Shown in pieces: positions 22,276 to 33,727 of a stretch of DNA of 64,000 nt. This DNA comes from Bretschneidera sinensis (taxonomy: Eukaryota; Streptophyta; Magnoliopsida; Brassicales; Akaniaceae): assembly GCA_023935145.1 (NCBI GenBank), contig CM043699.1, forward strand, positions 146,248,536-146,312,535, in the 5' to 3' direction. Position numbers and translations under genes: made by a program. Numbering within the stretch: the first letter of the stretch is position 1; the number at the start of each line of letters is the position of its first letter. The notes under the pieces were generated by a model. That model did not search any database. It saw only the letters and a list, made by a program, of their open reading frames with translations, and had not been told where the DNA came from.

Positions 22276-22815
22276 GTGATAAAGTTTATCCCTATAGATA
22301 CAAAAATTGAACTACATTTCGTTTTTTTTTTTTTTTGGTTCTAACTTTCATTTAATTTTCTTAGTAGGACCTATTAGACTTTGTGTAAACATTGAACACT
22401 GTCACCATAAACTAATCAAAGCCAAAATCAAGTACTATTCCATGTATTGGAACAAGAAGCATTTTCACAATTTTACTTTGTTGTATATAATTGAAATTAA
22501 CAAAAAGAATAGGCATTCAAGTATTCAACCTAAGCAAGCAATAATTGTCAACCATTAGATGGAAAGAAAAAAAAGAGAAAAAAAAAATATGGCTGAATAA
22601 GTAAAGAAAAATAAACCAGATGTTGTAGCATTTTGTTATAAAAATAAAAATTTAAGTACACAAATCCAAGGAAGATATACAAACATAACTTGGAGCTTTA
22701 ACAATACTCTTCCACTTCCTATTTCTCAAGAATTCTCACTTACAAAAAAAACATAGCCAATCATTTTGGTGCAATTTCAATTATATTTATGTGCATATGA
22801 ACTTATAATAAACAA
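22276..22815. repeat. Outer part of the right inverted arm of the Mutator-like element
   Basis: Reverse complement of about 7741-8240 plus 8664-8715. It contains matching blocks such as CAAGTATTCAACCTAAGCAA and AACTTGGAGCTTTAACAATA. It resumes the arm broken at 12014 by the copia insertion. Similarity fades near 22815. Confidence 0.65.
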
Positions 22816-24587
22816 AGAGAGAAGTCAAATCAGATTCGATAAACAACTGAATTTGAAAGCAACGAGAAATCCATATTCTTTCATGTAACAACTATACCTC
22901 CTATTTCAAGTTATAATTGTTCATACCTCCTATTTTAAGTTGAAATAACCTTTATATGGGACCATTTTCCAAACAGTTCATAAGTTAACCTAGGTCAATC
23001 TTAGGTTTGACAATATTGTGTTGCATTCTCACTAGTATACCTAGAGAATAGAGTTTTTTCTCATATCTTCCAAATGTTTGATTCCAACATTGACCTATCA
23101 TCATTAACATTATGACTAAAGAAATTCAATATTTGAATGGCAAGAAACAAGAATATTTATCTTAACAACGCATTAACAAACCATAACAGGGTGTGACCTA
23201 GAAAAAATCTCTTACAATATCAAAATAAAAATTCCATACAACCATAGAGAGTAAGAACTACACAATATTAGATAAATACCCATGCCCCATTACATAAGCG
23301 CTCAAGAGTTTCATTCATGTGTTCTTGATAAATTCCAGTACCCTTTGTAATAGGTATGCATTTACCTGCATAGTTTACTAATTGATAAACTAAGGTTTAC
23401 TTTGAAAAGCATTTGACGTAAAATTTCATACCAAGTTAAATCAAGTTTCCATTATGGCTTTAAAGTCTACATGATGATGACAACGATTATGATAATGCTT
23501 ATGGTGATGATGATGGAGATAATGATGATGATGAGTTATTATGCAGAGAACTAATGTTCATTATTGCTAGTAATCTCTGTCACTACTAGAAAAGACCCCA
23601 TTATAGAGTTAATTAACACTAGATGAGAAACTTCCACATTAGGAAAATTGCACCAAAGTCCATGGATTTTAACTAGTGTGACTTGGATCCTTGAACTTCT
23701 AATTTGTGTGCTCAAAGTTCATGAACCTTCTGATCATTGCAATATGACCTTCCCTATTTAACTCTGTTAAAATAGGTTAATAGTGTTAAATTAAAATGAT
23801 GAAAACGTCATTCTCTGCACTGGTGTGAAATCATTATAATATTTTTGTGTGACATATTACACATGTTTACATTTATTATGCATGAGCCAAATATCCCAAA
23901 ATACAACACCGGTTGTGATATGCTAAAGAAGCCCTATCTGCGATGAAACTGACATGTTAAACAAGACTGTGAATAAGCCTTGCAGTGTGTTAAAGCTTTG
24001 TAAAATCCCAAATAGTGGCCCAAAATGCCTCAAAATTACTCTTTCCAAATATCACTTGTGATTCACAGGAAGGGGACAAGTACAAACACACTTAAAAACA
24101 AGTGGAATGCCTAAAGATTAAATCTTACATTGCACTATAATTGCATTATGAAAGATACACCAAACAAATAAGCCAATTTTTTGTGGCAAGTACTAGTTCC
24201 AAACTCTATTATGCCAAGGAAAAGAATGTGAAATTTATTTTACCAACTGCCTAAAAGATTTACTAAATAATGAACCTAAGTTGGAGAGGGACACAAGATA
24301 AGATGATCTTGAGCCAAATCATCAAGCTCAACTTTCTCAAGGTATTGCGGTTAAGCATAAAGAATACAGGATTCGATAAACTCTATAAACCTCGGAAAAG
24401 AGAGAGCCTACGCAAAGAAAAGATTAAGGAAACCAATCACCTCATCTATATGAAGCGGAGGATACCATTTGTCACGAGTAAACGAAATTTTCCCATCACC
24501 AATCTACCAAAAAAAGTTTGTCATCAAGTTTGATAAAAGATAGAGAATATATTTCCAACAGCAAGAGGCATAATGCAAAAAACTAAG
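22816..24587. other. Gene-free repeat-like DNA
   Basis: No credible gene. A GAT/GATGAT-rich simple stretch lies at about 23465-23540. The sequence CACTACTAGAAAA at 23581 resembles a CACTA terminus but has no partner. The frame at 24270-24533 resembles nothing I know. Confidence 0.4.
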
Positions 24588-24883
24588 TGTTGGCACATTC
24601 TATGGTGGACACATTAGATCATGACTCATGGCTAGAACCTTCTCCAGCAAGAGTCACAATTCTTGACAAATAACACAACTTTTCTAAGAGTTATGTCCTT
24701 ATTGAAGAGTCACTAATGTACCATTTGGTATACTATAAATAAGACTCTCTTAATTTGACCAAATCATTTTTTATTCTCTACAATACTAACGTACTGAGAA
24801 TTAAGGAGTCTGGAGATTGTTAGACTCTTGTCTGTGAGATGAACAGTCTTATAACAACAGCCATTAATATTCCTGAACCTTCA
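24588..24883 (+). repeat. 5' LTR of the second copia element
   Basis: Starts TGTTGGCACATTC and pairs with 28717-28995. It contains TATAAATAAGACTC near 24732. The 3' boundary was set at CTTCA just before the decayed primer site and could be a few bases off. Confidence 0.75.
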
Positions 24884-24897
24884 AAGGTATAAGAGCC

Positions 24898-26200
24898 AGG
24901 TTCATCAATTTTTGTAAATCCAATTATTTTACAAACTCTTCTTCAAATTCATCTTCACTAGTATCCTTCCAATGTCCAAAAAGAAGAAACAGATTATTTT
25001 AAAAATTGGAGAAATGAGTTTCGACGTTGCAATCTACTTCAAGAACAACAACCAGAGGTTATCAAAATTTCAAGCGATGAAGAAGACCCAAGTAAAGAGT
25101 CACTGCCAAAACCCACCCCAACGGAATAACTTGAAGAATCTGTCTTTTTTTCATCACTACTAGCAGTCACTGAATCAGACTACTGGCTACACAAAATTAA
25201 ATTGAAATGGACAAAGAAAAATCCTTGAAAATCGGTCTGTTTGGGAGCATATAATTTTTCGCCAAAATTTTCCAACTCATTGGAAATTTTTTTGAAATCC
25301 TCTGAAAATTGTCGGGAACCACCAAAGATTGAATCAAACACTACCACATCATCGCCCCCATCAAAGCTCATCACCATTCCGACCATTTCAAATGGTAAAA
25401 ACACCGAAAAAATTGAAGAACCAGGCACGGATCGCGAGCCCAGTGCAGCAGTTGACAATGCGACACCGCTGTAGCTAACGTCACCGACAAGCAACAGTGT
25501 ACTTCTGCTAAACCTCACGTCTCGTCCCTGCAATCCCGGCCAATCACTATCGCAGCAAACGACAAACAACTAAGGTGTCGTTTCATCGCACTAGTTGAGA
25601 GAATAAGAAGACCCACACAGGTCTTCTCTAAAATTGCAACTCGGATCCGACCTGAATAGGATCCAACATTTGATTATTTTGGCCCAAAACTAACATATTC
25701 TAAGCTCTAAGCCCATAACCCAACTCATCCCAAATTTTCTTCTAATCCTTTTAAGTCCAAAATTCACAATTTTGTCCTAAAAACCCATATTTCTAAATTA
25801 GTCCCAAAAAAGAGGAAATCAAGCCCAAAAGAGTGAGGCATATATCAACACCTCCTAAATTAAATATTAGCCTAATAAATAATAGGTATTTTTTCCAATA
25901 TAACCCTCAAATTTCTAGTCCTTCACAATTTTACCTAACACAATTAAATTATTCAAGAAATACTTTCCTAACTTATGAGAATTATTTTGATCGAGGATAT
26001 TCAAAGAATTCAAGAAGGAGGTTTCAGAGGGGTCGTTTGAATCAATTCAAGACACTATATAATTATTAATTATTTAGATAATTATTATAATATTTAGACA
26101 TATTTTTTTATTATTTAATATAGTGTTTTAATATATTGATATTGTGTTATTTGGTTGTATTCTTATTACATTAATTGTAATTTTTTTATTATTATCCATA
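24898..26200. other. Leader region of the second copia element
   Basis: Lies between the 5' LTR and gag. Short frames exist on both strands (for example 25569-25180 minus), but none is recognisable. It is longer than usual for a copia leader, so it may contain another insertion. Confidence 0.35.
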
Positions 26201-26780
26201 ATGGCTAACAAAGATTCAAATCACACAATGAAAATAGAAAAACTCACAGGGAAAAATTATAACATATGGAAACACAACATTGGTTTTGCTCTTAAATAAA
26301 TTATATCTTAACCACAGATAAGCCAAGAGAAAACCTGATGACAACACTGACATGATTGTAAAGAGACAAAAATGGATAGAAGATAATGAAATCGCATGTG
26401 CAACAGTTTTGAATCATATGTTTAATGAACTTATTCTTCTTTAAGAAAAATATAAGATTGCAAGAGAAATAATGGATACACTTTCTCAAAAATTTGACAC
26501 AAAATCTGAAACTTATATACCATTATTGGTTGATAAGCATTATAGTATGAGGATGACTAAAAATGAAAAAAATTAATGAACACATACAAAAGATGGATTT
26601 GATTGCCAATGAATTGGAAACAGGTGGTTACCCTCTATCAGATACAACTTAAGTTTCAACATTTTTAAATGGTTTTCCAAATTCATAAGAAAATATGGTG
26701 ACATCATTGATATATGGTCAAAAGGATCTAACAATGTCAACTTTGTCATCATGTTTAGTTTATGAAGAAGAACGAATATC
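26201..26780 (+). pseudogene. gag remnant of the second copia element
   Basis: Begins ATGGCTAACAAAGATTC and reads a copia gag N-terminus (KIEKLTGKNYNIWKHNIGF), followed within about 100 bp by several stops and frameshifts. No zinc knuckle remains. Confidence 0.6.
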
Positions 26781-26822
26781 ACATACTCACTAGTAGCAAA
26801 GTTTGCTTCTATAAGAATTATA

Positions 26823-28011
26823 ATGTCTATTGTGGCTAAATTGGATCTAGAGTTCCATCAATTGGATGTTAATACTATATTCTTAAATGGAGAACTACAA
26901 AAGGACGTTTACATGATGCAACGTGAGGGTTTTGTTCTAAAAGGACAGGAGGACAAAGTCTATAAATTGAAAAGATTGCTCTACGGACTAAAGCAATCTT
27001 CTAAACAGTGATATCTAAAGTTCCACCAAGCAATATTAGAATTAGTGTATGAAACGAGTCCATTAGATTATAGTGTTTACATTTGGAGATGTAAAGATAA
27101 GTTAATAATATTATCATTATATGTTGATGATATATTATTAGCTAGTAATTACTAAGAAATAATAGATAAGGCTAAATAATTCTTGGGATCCAAGTTTAAA
27201 ATAAAGGATATGGGAGAAGCTTCTTATGTTCTAAGCATACAAATTACTAGGGATCGAAAATCAAAGTTGTTATACTTGAATCAAGAAAGATATCTAGAAA
27301 ATGTACTATAGAAGTTCAACATGAGTGACTGTAAAGCTATAAGAACTCCAGTAGTAAAAGGAACTTGTTTAAGTAAAGCTATGTGTGCAAAAGATGAGAC
27401 AAAAAAATAAGAAATGAGTTTAGTTCCATATATTCATGTAGTAAGGAGAGACCAGATATTTATCATGTTGTGGGTTTGGTAAACTGATTTTAAGCCAATT
27501 CAGGATGAGCATATTGACAAGCTGTTAAAATAATTTTGAGATACCTAAATGGCACCATCAAATCGAAATTATGTTTTGGCTTAAGTGATCTAGAAATTAT
27601 TAGATACTCTGACACTAACTTTGCCAAAGATCAAGAGGATAGAAAGTCAACCACTAGGTACGTTTTCCTATTTGGTGGAACAATAAGCAAGAAATAAGAA
27701 TGTGTTATGAAACACACTATGGAAGCTGAGTATGTTGCATGCAGTATTGCTGCTAGTATAACAGTTTGGATTAAGATATTTATGGAAAGTCTCAAGTTTG
27801 GTATACCATGTAAAGCAATCAATGTGTTCTATGATAATAAGTCTGTCATCTTATTGGTTAAAAGTGGAGCAAGCAACTCGAAAGGTAAACACATTGATGT
27901 ACATTATCACTATATACAAGATATAGTGGACAGATGTGAGATTAAGGTCGACTATATTTCATTTGAGAAGATGGTAGCAAACCCTATGACAAAAGGGATT
28001 ATCGTTGGATA
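26823..28011 (+). pseudogene. RT and RNase H remnants of the second copia element
   Basis: RT starts with KLDLEFHQLDVNTIFLNGEL, keeps YGLKQS and, near 27120, YVDDILLA, so these catalytic residues survive. Many stops follow (for example 27009, 27155, 27177). RNase H ends in a clean frame at 27707-28011 with EAEYVACS, DNKSVILL, GKHIDVHYHYIQD and PMTKG. Protease and integrase are absent: gag passes straight into RT near 26800, so a deletion of roughly 2 kb removed them. Confidence 0.85.
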
Positions 28012-28716
28012 GGTTCAAAGATCATGTGGTCACTATAGGACTGAGATAGATATCATGAGATAATTATATTGGATAACAACAAGGTGTCGTGGCAATAATT
28101 TAGTGACCCATTACAATAAGAATAAAGTCCACGATGATTGCATCGATTGAGATAAGGATGGGATTCTAAAAATATGGAATCGATACTATTTTCACTTTCT
28201 GACAGGATCAAAATTTGAGAGACCACTGGGGAGGTAACGAGGTTAGATCATAGTTTATACACTCTAAAACTCAGATGAAGTAGGTATAGAAAGTTTGACC
28301 ATTCACTCATGAGAACAAAAGTCATCAAATTAGTATATTAGAGAGATGAGTCTCAGTTATTTAGAATTGGAGATTGGTGCTGGTCGTGGCTAGAATGCCA
28401 CATGAAGAGCATCAATATAGTTGAAATTGCCAAGGATACGAGGTGTGAGCTAGTGAATTCCAACATATCTAGAACTTGGTGTCGTCTGAAATATGGCGAA
28501 ATCGTTCTATTACACTGTGATAAATAGACAAGGTGGATCATAGAATTTGGCAGGGTGCGACCAGATTTGTAGATATCGTATGCATGCGTAATAAAGGTAA
28601 GAGTGAGGCAGATGTTGTTTTTTCTAATGAGTCGCGACATTAGGAAAATGACTCTATCAATCCATTGTCCATAGGTTCGAAATTGAGAACATGTTCTGGT
28701 GTGTCCAAGCAGGAGT
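28012..28716. other. 3' spacer of the second copia element
   Basis: Non-coding DNA between the end of RNase H and the 3' LTR. The minus-strand frame 28751-28353 is an antisense chance frame running out of the LTR. Confidence 0.5.
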
Positions 28717-28995
28717 TGTTGGCACATTCTATGGTGGACACACCAGATCATGACTCATGGCTAGAACTTTCTTCATCAAGGGTCACAATCCTTGACAAAA
28801 AACAAAAGTTGTGTCCTTGTTGAAGAGTCGCTAATTTACCCTTTGGTATGCTATAAATATGACTTTCCTCATTTGACTAAATCACTTTTTATTCCCTACA
28901 ATACTAACATACAGAGAGTTAAGGAGTCTGGAGATTGTTAAATTCTTGTCTGTGAGATAAACAATCTCATAACAACAATCATTAATATTCCTACA
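28717..28995 (+). repeat. 3' LTR of the second copia element
   Basis: Begins TGTTGGCACATTC and ends ATATTCCTACA; partner of 24588-24883. The purine-containing CCAAGCAGGAGT upstream is a weak polypurine tract. Confidence 0.75.
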
Positions 28996-29109
28996 GACGC
29001 TCACCAAGGAGAAGGGCTATGAAAGGCGAGGCGTATATACTTAGTTTGCAAACAATTTGCCCAAAGGGTTTTTCTTCAAAAACACTCCAACCAAGTTTGC
29101 CATATATAC

Positions 29110-29480
29110 ATAGAGCTCATCACTATAAATTGGGAATTCCCAAACCTCAATCTTCAATTGGACGAGAAACTCGATGTCATGCTACCTAATGATATTGAGA
29201 CTCATCTTTATTATTCTATAAAAATGCTGCAAATTTATAGTGAAGTTGAGCACTGCCAAAACAATGGGTCAGGATGGTAGTAAGCATTAATTTGATCAAA
29301 GTAATCTTATCGCCAAGAGATAACATCTGCGATTTCCAACCATCAAGTTTCTTACTCACCCGATGCACCAAATCTTCAAAATAGAGCAATTTGGCTTTGC
29401 CTTTAAATAGATATTTGAGAGGTAATTTTTGTTGAGAAAATCATGCATGGGCAAGTATAAATCAAAGAAACACGTTGGGA
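29110..29480 (-). pseudogene. LINE reverse-transcriptase fragment
   Basis: Minus-strand reading gives LPLKYLFKGKAKLLYFEDLV, then KKLDGWKSQMLSLGDKITLI and, after stops, WHRVSRPIED and GLGIPNL. This is the order seen at the RT-thumb boundary of plant non-LTR elements (lpfkYLG..., KL.gWk...LS.GgritLiks, ..EGGLGi.nl). Several stops and deletions show it is dead. No target duplication was found. Confidence 0.7.
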
Positions 29481-30156
29481 TAGGGTTTTGCTAGAGACCA
29501 CAAAACCAGTCTTCAACTTGTTCATGAATACAAATGAATGAGATTTAGGAGATTCGAGACAAAGAGTATAGAATTATAGATATAGCATCAAATTAAGGTT
29601 CACTCAAGGGTGATTCTTTGAAGAATATTATGGAAATTACTTACATGATTACACCAAAGGAAAAAAAAAAGTTGCCATGCTAAAATTTTGAGACACTAGT
29701 TTTAATAAGAAATGAATAGGACATAAATAGAAAAATTTTAATCATGGATTTTGTAACAAATTAGCATATCAACCAAAACCAAGAATAGGGATAATTCACA
29801 ACTCACAAGTCAACAAGGAAATGCAGAAATCTAACAAACGTACCTACAAGAACAAACGCCACCTAACGGCCGTCGCCAACAACCAATCATAGAGGAGATC
29901 TTATCCTCTGTAGTCAACAATCATCATAACAACAATCTTGACCGTTAATAATCCGGGTCCCACTACTATAGACGGTTAGGATCTCGTAATGTTCCTAAAA
30001 TAAACCACAGTTCCAGCTCTTCAATTCCCTTCGTATCTGGCGCAGTACCATTGAAGTTCTAGCTCTCTATCTTCTCTCTCTGTGAAAACCCTTCAAAGCT
30101 TTGAAACTCAAAACCCTAAATTACTGTTTGAATTGATTTTAAAATTTTAAGAATCA
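29481..30156. other. Upstream region of the ML-domain gene
   Basis: No gene. The last ~120 bp (CTCTCTATCTTCTCTCTCTG, then AAAACCCTTCAAAG and AAAACCCTAAA) look like a plant 5' UTR; AAACCCTAA is a telobox-like motif common near plant transcription starts. Confidence 0.4.
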
Positions 30157-33100
30157 ATGGAGTACAAGTTCACGATCGTGCCCCTCGTTCTCTCGCTTTG
30201 TATGACTTTACATTTGGCCCATGCCACGGATGTCCAGTATTGCGGTTAGTTGCTTAATTCTTTGATTATCTTCTGTGATTTCGTATTACCTCTCGTTAAA
30301 TCACTAAGTTATTTCACGTTACCATTATCAGATGTTCCTTCGTTCTTATGTATGTTTGATTATCGTTTCGGTTCTCTGGTTTTTTGCTTCTGTTGACACA
30401 CACAAACACATACAAGAAAAAATGAAAAATTATTAGTAAATTCATTAGTTAAGATCGGTTTTATTTGTGTAGATGATTGATACGCTGCTACGAGTTATTG
30501 ATACCAGAAATTTAAGCCCCCCCCCCCCCCCCCCCCCCCCCCTTTTTCTTTCCTAGGAAGAGTAATCTGATAATATTTGGGGTCGAAAACTTAGTGACTA
30601 TTTATCATGTATCATCATTTTGTACACATGTAATTCGTGTTAAAAAGGAAATTGAGATCGATATGCTCTTTCTTTGAAAATAAAAGGGAATAGTTAGTTA
30701 TATTTTTGTTTCTAGTCAAATGAATTTGGGGTTCATAGATTGGGCGGCTTTTGTTTAATGGATGCAGATAAGAAGGCTGATTATGATGTTAAGGTTCAAG
30801 GGGTTGATATATCGCCTTATCCAGTAGCACGAGGCATGCCAGCCACCTTCAGTATCTCTGCAACTACAGGTAATTTGACCATTCTTCGATATTCTCAATC
30901 TTCTTTACTGCAATTTCTAGCAGTAATTACTTGATCCTATGGATCTTTTGTTTTCACTTTTGATGATTGTGGTGTATATTGAGAAGATAATTAAATTGAC
31001 ACAAGGATGGATACTGTTGGAAAATATGATATTTGTTCTTTCTGCTGTATCCTACGGTGTTTCAAATGATAGGTGATTCTTGTTGTTCAAATTGTGTAGT
31101 CATATCATTCTTACGGCTGCTTAGGAAGTAGAAACATGGATTTGTTTTGTTCAAACTACTGGTATTTCGAGTAATGACAAAAGTGTGGTTGCCTTGTATG
31201 CTTCATACAGGTCAAGCAATCTCTGGAGGTAAACTCGTAATTGATGTTTCGTACTTCGGCTGGCACATCCACAGTGAGACACATGACCTTTGCACTGAGA
31301 CGTCTTGCCCTGTGTCAACTGGTGACTTTGTGGTTTCTCACTCACAAGAGCTGCCAGGATATACTCCACCTGTAAGTTGAATTGTTCATCAATTTTCCAA
31401 GATGATTTTTTTTTTTTTTTTTTGGTGGTTCTAGCTAGCTACATTTTAAGTTTAGAACAAACCAAGTCATATAGTTTGGTTTCCATCAGATTAATCCAAT
31501 GAGTTAGATCTCCTTCTTATTGGAAAAGTCTAATGACTGAGGTTTAATTGCATTATTGATTATTGTTCCCTTAGAAGGGTTGCCTTTCATCAATTTATCT
31601 TGCAAAGCATGACTAACAATTTTAGCATAAGTTTTGGCCATACTGGTGCATACTAAGTAGTTTATGGTAATCTGTGTGATGGGATTTGTTTAGCTTAATT
31701 TTTACCATAACATTGAACAATCCTATTTGCAATTTGTTTATCTTGTCCTTGTTCATTATATATTTCTAGACCTAATCGATGTTGTGCAAGTACTCTTTGG
31801 TTGGAGCCTCATTTCAGTTCTTTGAATAGGATATCACCAGTGTTATACCCCATGCATTGCACGGTTTGATGTATATGAACGGCTAGGATTCGAAATGTAA
31901 AGGAACATAAAATATGTTAACCAAGGAATTTTTCATTAATTTTTTGGATACATGTAAAAATATATTACCGGAAATTGATACAAATTTTGGTTCAATCGAA
32001 GCTGAAGTTGGAGTTATATGAATTTATTATGAGTTTATAAAATATATAAGTAAATAATTATGATATTCAAAATAATAAATTAAATTGTTATTATAACTTA
32101 TGAGATGCAAAGAAATTATATCCTTGTCATTACTACAATTCTATTTTTTTTAAAAATCCGTGATTAAGAATAATTAATAGGCAATTAGAACTTTTATTTA
32201 AATTATAACCTCAAATAATTTGTTAAGGACTTCGATATATAAGAAATGTTTGTTAAGAGTTATTTTAAAACTATAATAATTGATTCCGAGTCATTTCTGT
32301 AACTTTCATAAACCAAGGATATATCAGAAATGTCAAAACATTTAATCATGCTGCAAAAACTGGGGGTGTAACTGAAATTTTTAAAAATAGGGCCAAAATG
32401 CAATTTCGGGTGTGAACTGTACCATGCCTGGCCTTTAGCCGGGTTGACCCAACTAGAGTGCAGGTCAAACAACCTGTTTTCTGTTTTTCAATGTAACTGT
32501 CTCATTTATTCACCAAAATTAGCAAACCGTAAAGAGTGAAAGATGGAAAGCTTCTGGTGTAGACCGCATAGCAATAAATATCCCTTTAACGTATAGCAAA
32601 GCAAAAAGATAAGGCACCGTAAACTAAACCCAATCTTCCTTAGATTGACAAGTGGCAGAATGTGCAGGAGGCAACTTTGCTTATTTATTTTATAGATATT
32701 TACATGGGAGGTCAGACTTTTTATTTTTTCCTCCAATGTTAGGCAAGGTTGACCGCTGTCAACTTTGTGTGTTATTAATATCTGGGACCATGGTCATTGT
32801 TAAAGTATAAGGATATTTATGTACTTTCCTTCTTATTATTCTGTTCTATATAAATACGTCTGCTAACCTTAGGGTTAGTAAGCCATTCATTCTGATAAAC
32901 AATAACAGTCCTGTACCCAATGCATTTGTAAGCATGATTAATTTAGTTATAATCCAAAAGTCATTTTAGTTTAGGGCTTACATATGCATTATTAAATACA
33001 TTACTCTGCTTGGCAAACAGCTTTTTGTTACACAAGGATCTCTGAAAATTTTCATAATTTAATATATGTACTATATCCAGAAGTATTGCATTATGATAAA

Positions 33101-33727
33101 AATCTCTATTTACCGCTATATGCTAAAGTGGCTGTGGTGCAAAGAGACTTGTGGTATTGCCTCCACGGCTCCACCATCATTTTTGTCATCGACTATTGTA
33201 GTCAATTTTTTTGTTTTAATGCTTGTGGCTTTGGGGGCTGATTAAATCATCCATGAAAAGATTATCTATCTGCCAAAAAAATGAGCCATCAACGAATGGA
33301 TCTTTCAACTTAAAACAAATATGTCTGCCAAAAATGTGATATGTTAAGCAGTCATATCATCACATCAAATTTATTTTTATATGCGTTTTTTACTTCATGA
33401 TTGTTGTAAGGCTCCCGCTTACTTTTATAGTTTTGATCTTATCAGCAATCAACTTGAAACTTGCATTTGCTAATGTCCTCTTAGAGTCAGTGGGATAATT
33501 TAGGTGTGATGCGATATAGTGATGTTCATTTTTATGAACAAAAGAAAAGAAAATGAGACTTGCCTTTGTCTGCCTCGAAGCATATCTCTGATATCTGATG
33601 TTTGATTTGGTTTCTGCAGGGTTCATACTCACTTAAAATGAAGATGTATGATGCAAACAAGCACGAACTGACATGCATTGGCTTTGGGTTTGACATTGGA
33701 TTTGTATCATCTGTTGCAGATAGTTAA
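30157..33727 (+). CDS. MD-2-related lipid-recognition (ML) domain protein, NPC2-like, 152 aa, four exons
   Basis: Predicted exons are 30157-30244, 30768-30869, 31211-31371 and 33620-33727, with GT-AG introns and matching phases, giving 152 residues. Residues 1-23 form a signal peptide (MEYKFTIVPLVLSLCMTLHL then AHA), so the protein enters the secretory pathway. The ML domain follows, an immunoglobulin-like beta sandwich that binds lipid or sterol: VQYCDKKADYDVKVQGVDIS, PYPVARG, GGKLVIDVSYFGWHIHSET, CPVSTGDFVVSH and CIGFGFDIGF. Cysteines at the family positions (C29, the CTETSCP pair and the final C) should form the conserved disulfides. Length is normal for plant ML proteins. Such proteins are annotated as phosphatidylglycerol/phosphatidylinositol transfer-like; the true ligand is unknown. 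Intron 1 holds a 26-bp C run and intron 3 is 2.2 kb with repeat-like DNA. Confidence 0.93.
30517..30542 (+). repeat. 26-bp poly-C homopolymer in intron 1 of the ML gene
   Basis: Twenty-six C in a row, 272 bp downstream of the exon 1 donor. Runs this long are unstable and the length may be a sequencing estimate. Confidence 0.9.
31372..33619 (+). other. Intron 3 of the ML gene (2.25 kb)
   Basis: No exon-like sequence is visible. The part from about 32700 to 32940 looks like a retroelement LTR (TATA-like CTATATAAATACGTC, then an ATTCATTCTGATAAACAATA end), but I could not fix ends or a target duplication. Confidence 0.45.

Larger units (their letters stand above)
24588..28995 (+). mobile_element. 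Second Ty1/copia element, old and internally deleted
   Basis: LTRs at 24588-24883 and 28717-28995 share TGTTGGCACATTCTATGGTG and most of their length, with about 10% divergence by eye. A decayed tRNA-Met-type primer site (GGTATAAGAGCC, 24886-24897) follows the 5' LTR. Inside are a ~1.3-kb leader, gag fragments (from 26201), then RT directly (from 26823) and RNase H, with protease and integrase missing. Flanks CTAAG and GACGC do not match, so no target duplication is preserved. Confidence 0.8.

Noticed and set aside
23581..23593. CACTACTAGAAAA, resembling a CACTA (En/Spm) transposon terminus
   Set aside because: No inverted partner (TTTTCTAGTAGTG) or 3-bp duplication was found nearby, and no subterminal repeats or transposase. 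A second CACTACTAG at 25155 has the same orientation.
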